A stretch of DNA of 64,000 nucleotides from Pseudomonas sp. LS-2 (lineage in GTDB: Bacteria; Pseudomonadota; Gammaproteobacteria; Pseudomonadales; Pseudomonadaceae): the NCBI RefSeq assembly GCF_003605735.1, contig NZ_QXTJ01000040.1, forward strand, positions 199,677 to 263,676. The letters run 5' to 3'. Position numbers and translations under genes: made by a program. This document shows, piece by piece, positions 1 to 7,548 of this stretch (positions are counted from its first letter, which is position 1; the number at the start of each line of letters is the position of its first letter). The notes under the pieces were generated by a model. The model had not been told where the DNA came from. It was given only the letters and a program-made list of their open reading frames with translations, and made no database searches.

Positions 1-204
1 GCGGCGCACATCCGAAGATGGGATATTGGTGCTGTTGAAGATATCTTCCAGCGGCGCACCGTCAACGTACATATCAACCGCTAGTTTTCTCGCATCAAAA
101 ATCTCTTTGTCCGATTCACTCATCAGACTCGTATGTACGTCACTCCAGGGTCGAGTGGCTTCCATTGCGGCGATAATTTCTCTACGAGATCGTCTAGCTT
201 TCAT
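1..204 (-). CDS. TnsB/TniA-like transposase, N-terminal part (runs off left edge)
   Basis: Only the first 68 codons are in the window; the frame is open to base 1. The start ATG at 204 overlaps the stop of the preceding TnsA-like gene by 11 bases, so the two are probably translationally coupled, the tnsA-tnsB order of Tn7-like elements. The visible part is highly charged (begins MKARRSRREIIAAME) and then has an alanine-rich helix and a short helix-turn-helix-like stretch ending SSDVRR, which would suit the DNA-binding N terminus of a DDE transposase. No catalytic domain is visible, so the family call rests mainly on gene order and N-terminal character. Alternatives are any regulator cotranscribed with the upstream gene. 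Confidence 0.42.
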   Translation of the reverse strand, partial: MKARRSRREIIAAMEATRPWSDVHTSLMSESDKEIFDARKLAVDMYVDGAPLEDIFNSTNIPSSDVRR

Positions 205-874
205 TTAACGACCACCATGTTGAGCGCCCAAAATCAGACATGCTCAAATTTGTTTGTCTGATGACCCCTTGAAAAATAAACTTAGCAACGATCCCGACCA
301 CTATCATCTCATCGCTCATGGAAGTGCTGCCAATTACTTCCTGGATATCGCCACTTTTAAGGATTTTAAGGGCATTTAAGATAATTTCTTCCTCAAATGG
401 CCATTTCTTGTAGCGCATCTGGGCTACAAAAGGCAGAAGTCTAAGCAGTCTTGCTGCGTATTTTGCTCGAATGACAAGATAGTCTTCCGTTATTGCTCGA
501 TATGTGATGTTTCGGACGCTGCCGTCTTCAAGCTGAAACGTCGCAGAGAAAGCATCTACGTGTCCAGTCTTCGAGGTTATATGGTGTATCTCCTCACACC
601 CCGTTTCAAGAATCACCTGAATGGCTTCAATCGGTTTAAAATTATCCTTAGGGTCATTAACTTGAATCTGGATATTATAGCCAAACTTGAACGACTTCAC
701 ATTTCTATTAGCTTCCAGATCGGCCAGCCAATAGATTAACTCATTATTGCTGGCCAGTGATAAGTCCCGATTGAGTTTAACACTGTAGCAAAGCCACAGG
801 TTATTCGTGGTATTGGTGCGCTGGCCATGTGCTGCGGCTAATCTCCCCCTCATTTTACTTTTGAGTGATGGCAT
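194..874 (-). CDS. TnsA-like heteromeric transposase endonuclease subunit, possibly degenerate active site
   Basis: About 226 residues. In Tn7-like elements TnsA cuts the 5' strand at the transposon ends while TnsB joins the 3' ends. The middle shows the shape of a PD-(D/E)XK fold: a helix with NELIYWLADLE (candidate catalytic Glu), then a beta strand with GHVDAFSATF (candidate Asp). The next strand reads NITYRAI where an active TnsA would have E/Q-x-K, so the last motif seems lost. The C-terminal 100 residues are helical and could be the winged-helix part. I placed the start at ATG 874, preceded by AGGTG seven bases upstream; a GTG at 907 would add 11 residues. The AT-richer codon use differs from the rest of the window and fits mobile DNA. 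The family assignment is by pattern only. Confidence 0.48.
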   Translation of the reverse strand: MPSLKSKMRGRLAAAHGQRTNTTNNLWLCYSVKLNRDLSLASNNELIYWLADLEANRNVKSFKFGYNIQIQVNDPKDNFKPIEAIQVILETGCEEIHHITSKTGHVDAFSATFQLEDGSVRNITYRAITEDYLVIRAKYAARLLRLLPFVAQMRYKKWPFEEEIILNALKILKSGDIQEVIGSTSMSDEMIVVGIVAKFIFQGVIRQTNLSMSDFGRSTWWSLNES

Positions 875-993
875 GGTGAGCACCTTGGTCAAACTGCTGT
901 CTTTCACCTATCTCACAGGATGGCGACAACTTCAAGGGGCGTTGGAAGGGAACAAACCTTAAGACCGGAGGTATCTGTACACTCTGATGTTTT

Positions 994-1044
994 TATGCGG
1001 TCTGATTTTTCGTACGTATGCGGAGCATTTTTTGTGCCGCATAC
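994..1044. repeat. Clustered TATGCGG repeats, candidate transposon-end sites
   Basis: Three copies of the 7-mer TATGCGG lie together: direct copies at 994-1000 and 1017-1023, and an inverted copy at 1037-1043. The second and third form an inverted repeat with 8-bp arms (1016-1023 and 1037-1044). T-runs follow each direct copy. They lie about 120 to 170 bases upstream of the TnsA-like start, where Tn7-like elements carry transposase-binding repeats and their end, and an ACA trinucleotide at 1043-1045 could be the terminal bases. This is inference from position and repetition. Confidence 0.3.
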
Positions 1045-1826
1045 ATCATAATAATAAGAACGCAGCTTTATTTTAAACTCCCCCGCCAAGGCCCTGGCCG
1101 TAGTATTTTTTTGGCAGCAAAGGGAGGTAGGCCTATCGCTTGCGATAAAATAAATCCCGCACTGGCGCCCGCCAATCTGATTACATGCATTCAAAATTTC
1201 TTCACTGCTTAAAGCCACGCCCTCCGTCCAGCGCAGGAAGCGCGTGACACCATACTCTTTAAAATCAGACGGACGGTATCACCCCTTAGGATGTGCTTAG
1301 ACCCGACTGCCTGCCAGTTATTGCGCCACACACTGTATTGGCGTCGAGCAACCGAATCCCTCCAGAGAAACCCGGCTGCGACGCAGCCGGCCTTGTCCGA
1401 CCAGCAGCCGTATATAGACGGCCTTCTACTCCGATGTTCTTCGGACGTTCATCCAGAGCATTCTGCTGTTTCAATTACTGATTCCGGAGGCTCGCCTGCG
1501 CTGATTCCCAGACTACTGCGTCAGCGCAAGTCTATTAATGCTGCATCTACTGGTATTCGACGAAAGATTTTCCTGACCGAAATCCCTGCCGTAGGAATAC
1601 ATCTGCGTCTCCATAGTCTGAGTACAGGTTCCGCTTAGAGCGACCAACTGGCACTTTTAGTGTGGCTGCCGCTGGATTCGTGCAGTTACGCACGCAACGC
1701 GGTTTCACCCCGTTAGGAGTCTGGTTCTCTATCTCTCGTGAACATGCACCAACAACGTGCACGTAGTTCCTTCTCGGCCGTATGCCTTAGAGTATTATTG
1801 CTTCAAATGTACGCCTTAGATTAATA

Positions 1827-1850
1827 TCACTTCAATTTTTATTGAAGTGA
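1827..1850. repeat. Perfect hairpin, 10-bp arms with TTTT loop
   Basis: TCACTTCAAT at 1827-1836 pairs perfectly with 1841-1850 across a four-T loop. It is AT-rich, has no downstream T-run and no gene adjacent, so it is more likely a protein-binding palindrome or insertion remnant than a terminator. Confidence 0.5.
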
Positions 1851-1941
1851 ATATTGCGGCAAACCTAAGCCTAGTTAGGGATTGTAGGCTGTAGGTTATT
1901 GATTTGAATAGAAAGGCTTTGACCGAGTTTTAGAGTAAGAT

Positions 1942-2430
1942 TTACTTCAGAGCACTCGAGCAATCAAAAGGAGCTCCCAACCAGTTATGAGCGTTGATCA
2001 CAACACTGTCTGCCCCCTCAATTTCTTCCCACATCCATCTGCATTCCGGCAGGATCATCGCAGACCCAGCCATCGCCGCATCAACGTCGAACCAAAGGCC
2101 ATAATCCCGAACAATGTCAGCAATCTCACTAACAGGATCGATCGAAGCAGTTGCAGTACCTCCAAAGCATCCGACTACAGCGCATGGACAATAGTCCTCG
2201 GAAGCAATTCTATATTCGGAACGTGAAGTAATCGTGAGAACTGGCGCGTCTTACACTTGACCAACGAATTGCTTCCGCGATTTGAGTGGATATGTGGCCA
2301 AAATTTCGTAACACGCACCGCACCGATTCTTTCCTTCCGAAGTTCATGACGAATGGGTTCTTGCTTCCTACCGAACTCGGGGCCATCCTATTACTTCCTA
2401 GGGGTATTCGGCTTCTGATAATTAATGCCC
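1942..2430 (-). pseudogene. Degenerate PLP-dependent aromatic L-amino acid decarboxylase relic
   Basis: Reading the minus strand from 2250 to a stop at 1942 gives about 100 codons closely matching the core of DOPA/tyrosine decarboxylase-type enzymes: CAVVGCFGGTATASIDP, then a stretch reading DYGLWFDVDAAMAGSAM, ILPECRWMW and INAHNWLGAPFDCS. The family motif around the PLP lysine is normally HKW; here it is HNW, so the Schiff-base lysine is gone. The frame stops right after DCS, losing the C-terminal third. Upstream a different frame carries SSVGSK, NFGRKESVRCV and QIAEAIR, which fit the preceding family segment, so at least one frameshift exists near 2250. A minus-strand EEFRKLIG near 2950 could be the old N terminus. 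Clearly non-functional. Confidence 0.72.
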
Positions 2431-3269
2431 AATTGAATAGAAAGAATGTCATCAGTTGTTCCACCTCGCCGCGACATACTACGGCGTGTGGTGGCACGAC
2501 CAAGCCTATGATTTGGATAAGTTTCTCCTGACCGCTTACGCTTGGAGTTCCTCAAAACTTGACGTGCACGACGGGGTGCTCGTAACACCAATCATGCATC
2601 CGATACTCTAGTCCGAACACTCCACCAGTTTTTTCCTTGCCGATAGCTCTCACCAGTTCTTCGTTTTGCTTCCGTATTTAGTACCGGAACTAATCATTGC
2701 TTGCGCGTTTTAAAACTTCCTCGCTCATACCCACGCGTCGACGACCCTCGCGCCTGCACAAATGTGAAACTCCTTGCTCGGCAAGGCTGTACGCATGTGA
2801 TCACTTAGTCTTGCCCACCGACGAATGAGCCAGCCTTTCCCGGACACGGTCTCTATCGAGCTTTCGATTCCCTACCAGAATTCGTTAAACCAGATTGCAT
2901 CCATCCAGGCATTTTACAGCCTATGAGCTTCCTGAACTCCTCAACACTGAGCAAGTTGGCAGATCTTATCTGCGACCTATTTAGTCAGCCCATTTTTTCC
3001 AAGGTAAAACAACGCAGCCAAGGCCATCCCCGCTTGACTGCCTGCTTGCTGAAGTCGTTGTCGAAAGACGTGGCGCATCCGTATTACTGCTTTACTAATC
3101 TTGATTGCACGCGTCGATCCGCTCGTGTACTAGGTCGGCAGTACCTGCATCAGTGTATATAGCCCCAGTCGTCGAGCAGCTTCTGCGCCATGTTGGCAGC
3201 CTGCACAGGAATACACACCGCCACTTCCTCTCAACCTGAAAGCTGACGACCACCCTCCTCCTATATTCC
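2431..3269. other. Eroded region without a supported gene
   Basis: No intact frame with a ribosome site was found. The left part probably continues the broken decarboxylase (see EEFRKLIG on the minus strand near 2950), but stops interrupt every frame and the middle cannot be aligned by eye. A short minus-strand stretch near 3180-3210 reads as a plausible protein fragment (VCIPVQAANMAQKLLDD) of unknown origin. Confidence 0.45.
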
Positions 3270-3299
3270 AATTTCCGCCTATGTGAATTGGCGGAAATT
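3270..3299. promoter_or_regulatory. Inverted repeat upstream of the XRE regulator
   Basis: AATTTCCGCC at 3270-3279 is perfectly inverted at 3290-3299 with a 10-base spacer; a nested CCAATT/AATTGG pair also exists. It lies about 150 bases upstream of the XRE-type start at 3450. Candidate operator, perhaps autoregulatory, or a leftover end repeat of a mobile element. Confidence 0.4.
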
Positions 3300-3449
3300 C
3301 GACTGAGCCGCGGCGTATCTGCTGTGCCTTGGTAAGTCATCCGTGTCTTTGTCAGAAGAGAGGCTGTGAATCTAGAAATACGGATTATAGTCCGTGGCCT
3401 GGCTGTCCGCAAACGCAAGATAGTGCCGCCTCAGGTAGAAGAGGCAGCT

Positions 3450-3674
3450 ATGTGGGATCTGGCGAAGGAGCTGGGCAAGAAAATCAAAGGCGCTCGAAAG
3501 CTCAGAGGGATTTCTCAAGAAAGCCTTGCACTGATGTGTAGGGTTGATCGCAGCTACATGGGCCGCATTGAAAGAGGTGAGGTGAACCTGACGCTTGAGA
3601 AGCTTTATCAAATTGCCCAAAGTCTGGATTGCGAACCATCTGCTCTACTCCCCTCGCCCCCTAAATCTAAATAG
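3450..3674 (+). CDS. XRE-family helix-turn-helix regulator
   Basis: A 74-residue single-domain DNA-binding protein. A cro/CI-type HTH spans about residues 8-65: GKKIKGARKLRGISQESLA is helix 1 to 2, VDRSYMGRIERGEVN is the recognition helix region, and LEKLYQIAQSLDCEPSALL closes the fold. The length is typical for small XRE repressors of restriction-modification, phage and integrative elements. I chose ATG 3450, which has GAGG six bases upstream; a GTG at 3366 would add 28 residues of non-HTH sequence behind a poorly spaced ribosome site. It sits at the inner edge of the eroded mobile region and may control lost neighbours or itself through the inverted repeat at 3270-3299. Confidence 0.78.
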   Translation: MWDLAKELGKKIKGARKLRGISQESLALMCRVDRSYMGRIERGEVNLTLEKLYQIAQSLDCEPSALLPSPPKSK

Positions 3675-4162
3675 CCATCCCTCGCAGGATCGCAACTGGA
3701 TTCACGGGTCTGGAATCCACTGGCGCTGTCGGAGTAAGCCACCGAGCGGGCGTCGAGCAGCGTCCGTTTAAGCTCCGTGTCAGTGCTGATCGAGGGTTTG
3801 GCGGCGCCCTGTTTGACGACCATTCCAATCCGCGAATCCGCCAACTCCACACGGGATGCAGGGTCCACCTTGCCTTGCTTGATCAGGTCATCGAGCGCGT
3901 AGCCCACCATGATCACCACGTCAGCATGCTCTCCCCGCGCCAGGCGGTTCGGGATGGCTTCAACGGCCTTCCCCATGGAAGGCCCCAGAATGGTATTCAA
4001 CGTGTCCCCCGAGGATGCGGCGTACTGCGGCCCCAACAGCTTGTAGGCTGCCGTGAATCCGCCGGAAGTCATGACGTTGAGTTCCTCCGCCTGGGCAGTC
4101 GCGGTCAGCGCGGCGCAGCTTAAAACCAGACCTGCCAGAGAAATTTTATAGAGCGATGTCAT
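3608..4162 (-). pseudogene. Truncated periplasmic solute-binding protein (ModA-like)
   Basis: The N terminus is intact: a signal peptide (MTSLYKISLAGLVLSCAALTA ending TAQAEE region) and a type II binding-protein start (LNVMTSGGFTAAYKLLGP), with ARGEHADVVIMVG and SRIGMVVKQGA. After SVAYSDSASG, about residue 150, similarity stops and the frame reads unrelated sequence to a stop at 3608 overlapping the XRE gene. A full-length relative at 32539 has the same SIAYSDSASG followed by about 110 more residues, so roughly 40 percent is missing and the protein cannot form its second lobe. A good ribosome site (AAGGAAA) precedes ATG 4162. It follows the MFS transporter gene by 14 bases and was probably its operon partner before the mobile element arrived. 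Confidence 0.75.
3697..3719. repeat. Inverted repeat at the mobile-region boundary
   Basis: TGGATTC (3697-3703) and GAATCCA (3713-3719) are perfect inverted arms around a 9-base centre. The truncated solute-binding protein loses family similarity at this point (after SDSASG, about 3716). The size and geometry resemble a core site for site-specific recombination, but no integrase gene is in the window. Confidence 0.4.
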
Positions 4163-4176
4163 TGTCGTTTCCTTGT

Positions 4177-5478
4177 TTACACAGCCAATTGGGGGCGGGC
4201 TGAAGCTTGCTTGTACAGAAGGAGCGTCGCAGCCAGCGCGCAGACCGCAGCGAATGTCATCCAGTACGCGGGAGCGGCTTTGTCACCGGAGAGATGGATC
4301 AGCCAGGTGGATATCGCTGGGGTGAAACCGCCGAACACGGCCGTCGCCAGGCTGTAGGCCAATGAGAATCCGGCGACTCGCACTTCCACCGGCATGATTT
4401 CGGTCAACGCCGGGATCATCGCCCCGTTGTACAAGCCGTACAGAAAGGAGAACCAGAGCAGCACTTCCAGCATGTGAGCAAAGCTGGGTGCCTGAGCCAG
4501 AAAGGACAGCGCCGGATAGGCGGTGATAATGGTCAAGAGGGTCATCGTCACCAGCAACGACTTGCGGCCGAAACGGTCGCTGAGCGCCCCGCCGATCGGC
4601 AGCCAGAAAAAATTCGAAACGCCTACGAGCAAGGTCACCAGCAATGCATCGGAAGTGCTCAGATTCAACACGGTCTTGCCGAAGGTCGGTGCATACACTG
4701 TGATGAGATAAAACGCCGTCGTGGTCATCGCCACCATCAACATCCCGGCGACCCCCACTCGCCAGTTCTGCAGCAGCGTCGCGAAGACTTCCTGCATCGT
4801 GGGACGGTGAGAACGGGAAGCGAACTCTTCGGTCTCTTGAAGACTACGACGCAGAATGAAGATGAACGGGATGATCAGACACCCGATCGCAAACGGAATC
4901 CTCCAGCCCCAGTCGGCCACCGTTGCGGGCGCCATCCACTGGTTCAGCGCGAACCCCAACGCTGCCGCGACGACGATTGCCACCTGCTGGCTGCCCGATT
5001 GCCAACTGGTGTAGAAACCCTTGCGGCCAGGGGTCGCCATCTCAGCCAGATACACCGAGACACCCCCCAACTCTGCGCCGGCCGAGAAGCCTTGCAACAG
5101 TCTGCCCAGCAGCACCAGCGCCGGCGCCCAGAGTCCGATACTGGCGTAGCCAGGAACCAGAACGATCAATAGCGTTCCGCTGGCCATGATCGACAACGTC
5201 ACGATCAAGCCCTTCCGGCGTCCGACATCGTCGATGTACGCACCGAGAATCACCGCCCCCAGGGGACGCATGAGGAAGCCCGCGCCAAAGACCGCGAACG
5301 TCATCATCAACGATGCGAATTCACTGGTGGCGGGAAAGAAGGCCGCGGCGATCTGGGTAGCGTAAAAGCCGAAAAGGAAAAAATCGAATTGTTCGAGGAA
5401 GTTGCCCGATGTCACCCGGAATACTGCCCCGGCGCGGGCTTTGGCGGATGTGGCCCGCAGATGGGATGAGCCATGCAT
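4177..5478 (-). CDS. MFS metabolite:proton symporter, citrate/tricarballylate type
   Basis: A 433-residue inner-membrane transporter with 12 predicted hydrophobic segments. Family signs are the N-terminal NFLEQFDFFLFGFYA, the loop 2-3 motif with IDDVGRRKGL (MFS signature D-x-GRR), RLLQGFSAGAELGG in helix 4 and SDRFGRKSLL in the central loop. Proteins with this pattern are metabolite:H+ symporters importing citrate, tricarballylate or related carboxylates. GGAGAAC stands just before ATG 5478. The next gene downstream, a solute-binding protein, is broken by the mobile region. A LysR-type palindrome lies 100 bases upstream (5577-5599), but no LysR gene is adjacent. The exact substrate cannot be read from sequence. 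Confidence 0.82.
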   Translation of the reverse strand: MHGSSHLRATSAKARAGAVFRVTSGNFLEQFDFFLFGFYATQIAAAFFPATSEFASLMMTFAVFGAGFLMRPLGAVILGAYIDDVGRRKGLIVTLSIMASGTLLIVLVPGYASIGLWAPALVLLGRLLQGFSAGAELGGVSVYLAEMATPGRKGFYTSWQSGSQQVAIVVAAALGFALNQWMAPATVADWGWRIPFAIGCLIIPFIFILRRSLQETEEFASRSHRPTMQEVFATLLQNWRVGVAGMLMVAMTTTAFYLITVYAPTFGKTVLNLSTSDALLVTLLVGVSNFFWLPIGGALSDRFGRKSLLVTMTLLTIITAYPALSFLAQAPSFAHMLEVLLWFSFLYGLYNGAMIPALTEIMPVEVRVAGFSLAYSLATAVFGGFTPAISTWLIHLSGDKAAPAYWMTFAAVCALAATLLLYKQASARPQLAV

Positions 5479-5576
5479 GATTGTTCTCCAGCGATCTTAT
5501 TGGTGTGCTTATTAGCGCTTGTTGCCGGAGATTGTGATTGACACACCTTGAAACGTTAATTGCTAAGTTTTCATCG

Positions 5577-5599
5577 ATTGATGTGCATCGCTGATCAAT
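5577..5599. promoter_or_regulatory. LysR-type palindrome upstream of the MFS gene
   Basis: ATTGAT at 5577-5582 and ATCAAT at 5594-5599 form an inverted repeat with the T-N11-A spacing typical of LysR-type operators, about 100 bases upstream of the MFS start codon. The expected divergent LysR gene is absent; an unrelated gene occupies the position. The rest of 5479-5763 shows no other feature. Confidence 0.4.
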
Positions 5600-5763
5600 G
5601 AGGGACTGACCCATGGGTGATCTACGGTGATCGTTTGGCCCGAAACTCAGCCGCGCCGGCACTCGGTTCCGTGCCCTTAACGGAGCGTGTGAAGAGGCCG
5701 AGGATCGCCGAAGCGCCAGTATGCGCCAGCACTTCGGCCGTACAGAAAGCCCACCAGGTGTGG

Positions 5764-6069
5764 CTATTTATGGGGATTGACCATCTGCTTGATCGTTCCG
5801 GTGGGGATACTGACCAGTGCGTATTTGTCCTGAATCTTGACCCACTGCTCATGCTCACCCGGAGCACTCAGGCCATGTTTCTGCCAATCCTTTAATGCCA
5901 GGCTCGGACGCTGGAATTCATCGGGCACATTATCGCCCTCCTTGATTTCCCTTACGCCCGCCCCGGGTCTGTCCATCTTGACGCTCGGTTCATCAGCGGC
6001 GTAGCTAAGGCTGCTGAAGCCGCACACAGCGGCAAAGGTCAAATGGCACAGGGTTTTCTTGCTGATCAT
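5764..6069 (-). CDS. RcnB-family small periplasmic protein
   Basis: About 101 residues with a signal peptide (MISKKTLCHLTFAAVCGF, cleaved near SYAADE) and a C-terminal motif WVKIQDKYALVSIPTGTI, the hallmark of RcnB domains. E. coli RcnB is a periplasmic protein tuning nickel and cobalt efflux; most pseudomonad members are uncharacterised. The start at 6069 is fixed by an AGGAG seven bases upstream; an earlier in-frame codon at 6090 lacks one. No rcnA or metal regulator is beside it, so a metal role is not supported by context. It is probably transcribed alone. Confidence 0.8.
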   Translation of the reverse strand: MISKKTLCHLTFAAVCGFSSLSYAADEPSVKMDRPGAGVREIKEGDNVPDEFQRPSLALKDWQKHGLSAPGEHEQWVKIQDKYALVSIPTGTIKQMVNPHK

Positions 6070-6309
6070 GAACAATCTCCTTTGTGGCACAGCGAGAGTG
6101 GCGGCTGGAGTCGAGACGCAGCACGCGTTCCTTTCTATCGACCGAGGCAGGGACAGAAGTTTCCATGGATTTTTCTGCGAGGTCGCACTTCAGGCCCAGT
6201 GCTTACAGGCGCTGAAAGGTGCCGTCTGTCTGTCCAGGTTGAAGCGGATTAAACCAAGTGCGGCGCACCCTCATCCACCTAATAACATCCATTAGTTGGG
6301 AGGCAGGCC

Positions 6310-7455
6310 ATGAAAGCGGTGGTATTCCACGGTATCGGCGACATCAGACTCGACGACGTTCCTGAGCCGACGATTGAGCAGCCAACAGACGCTATCGTAC
6401 GCATTACCTCGTCAGCGATTTGCGGCACAGATTTGCACTTCATTCGCGGCAGCGCCCCAGACATGGTGCCGGGAACGATCCTCGGGCACGAAGGCGTTGG
6501 TGTGGTCGAAGCACTCGGGGCAGATGTGCGCAATCTTGAAGTAGGCGATCGTGTCTTGATCCCCTCTACCATTGCATGCGGCAACTGCGCCTACTGTCGC
6601 GACGGTTATTACGCCCAATGCGACGTGGCCAATCCCAACGGCAAGAAAGCCGGCACGTCGTTTTTTGGCGGGCCTAAATCAACCGGGCCATTCCATGGTC
6701 TGCAAGCTGAGAAAGCGCGCATTCCCTACGCCAACACTGGATTGATCAAGCTCCCTGAAGCCATCACTGATAATCAGGCCATCGCCATGTCGGATATTTT
6801 CCCAACGGCATGGTTTGGGGCAGAGATGGCCGAGATCGAAGACGGTGACACCGTCGCAGTGTTTGGTTGCGGCCCTGTGGGCCTTTTCGCGATCCTCAGC
6901 GCAAAACTGATGGGGGCCGGTCGAGTATTTGCCATCGACGGGTTGAACGACCGACTGAGCCGCGCGCGTCAGCTTGGCGCTGAGTGCATCAACTTCGAGG
7001 AGGAAGACCCTATTGCAGCGATCAATCGTCTTACCGACGATATTGGCGTCGACAGAGCGATTGATGCGGTCGGCATCGATGCCAACCATGGCCACGGCGG
7101 GCATCCTCACAGCCATGAACAATGGCAGCCGGGCGATGCGCCCTCGCAGGCGCTGGAATGGGCAGTGGAGGGATTAGCCAAGGCTGGCACGCTATCGATA
7201 ATCGGCGTCTATCCGGCGGGATTCGACAGCTTCCCCATCGGTGCGGCAATGAACAAGAACATCCGGATGAACATGGGTAACTGCCACCACCGCAAGTACA
7301 TCCCCAAGCTGATCGAGCTGACCTTGGCCGGCAAAGTCGATCCGGCCAAGGTCCTGACCCAGTGCGAACCACTGACAGACGCAATCAGTGCCTTCGCCTC
7401 GTTCGACCTGCATGAGGCAGGCTGGATCAAAGTCAAACTCAATCCCGATGAATGA
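6310..7455 (+). CDS. Zinc-dependent alcohol dehydrogenase (formaldehyde dehydrogenase-like clade)
   Basis: A 381-residue cytoplasmic medium-chain dehydrogenase. Catalytic zinc ligands appear in SSAICGTDLHFIRG and GHEGVGVVEALG; the structural zinc loop is CGNCAYCRDGYYAQC; the nucleotide site is FGCGPVGLF. An unusual histidine-rich insert (HGHGGHPHSHEQW, about residues 263-275) belongs to a clade near glutathione-independent formaldehyde dehydrogenases. The substrate is not determinable. A good ribosome site (GGGAGG) precedes ATG 6310. The SDR gene starts 93 bases downstream on the same strand and is probably cotranscribed. Similar ADHs occur in stress-induced stationary-phase clusters of Pseudomonas. 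Confidence 0.87.
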   Translation: MKAVVFHGIGDIRLDDVPEPTIEQPTDAIVRITSSAICGTDLHFIRGSAPDMVPGTILGHEGVGVVEALGADVRNLEVGDRVLIPSTIACGNCAYCRDGYYAQCDVANPNGKKAGTSFFGGPKSTGPFHGLQAEKARIPYANTGLIKLPEAITDNQAIAMSDIFPTAWFGAEMAEIEDGDTVAVFGCGPVGLFAILSAKLMGAGRVFAIDGLNDRLSRARQLGAECINFEEEDPIAAINRLTDDIGVDRAIDAVGIDANHGHGGHPHSHEQWQPGDAPSQALEWAVEGLAKAGTLSIIGVYPAGFDSFPIGAAMNKNIRMNMGNCHHRKYIPKLIELTLAGKVDPAKVLTQCEPLTDAISAFASFDLHEAGWIKVKLNPDE

Positions 7456-7548
7456 AGCGTCGCCAGGCGTTCCGCCACTCAGCCAAACGAACGGAACGAT
7501 AACGACGACTCCATCCTCTACGTCAGACCAGCCAGAGGAGGACGCCTC

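Larger units (their letters stand above)
875..1941. other. Mostly non-coding stretch right of the transposase genes
   Basis: Apart from the repeats at 994-1044 I see no convincing gene. Several short open frames exist on both strands, but none has a good ribosome site and recognisable motifs together. One minus-strand frame (913-1218) starts at GTG and carries a GIYFI string but no second GIY-YIG motif. A perfect 9-bp inverted repeat around one base (1372-1380 and 1382-1390, GC-rich) is present. The stretch looks like the outer side of a transposon end and eroded DNA. Confidence 0.5.

Noticed and set aside
913..1218. 101-codon minus-strand frame with GIYFI string
   Set aside because: No second GIY-YIG motif, poor start spacing, and it overlaps the candidate transposon-end repeats.
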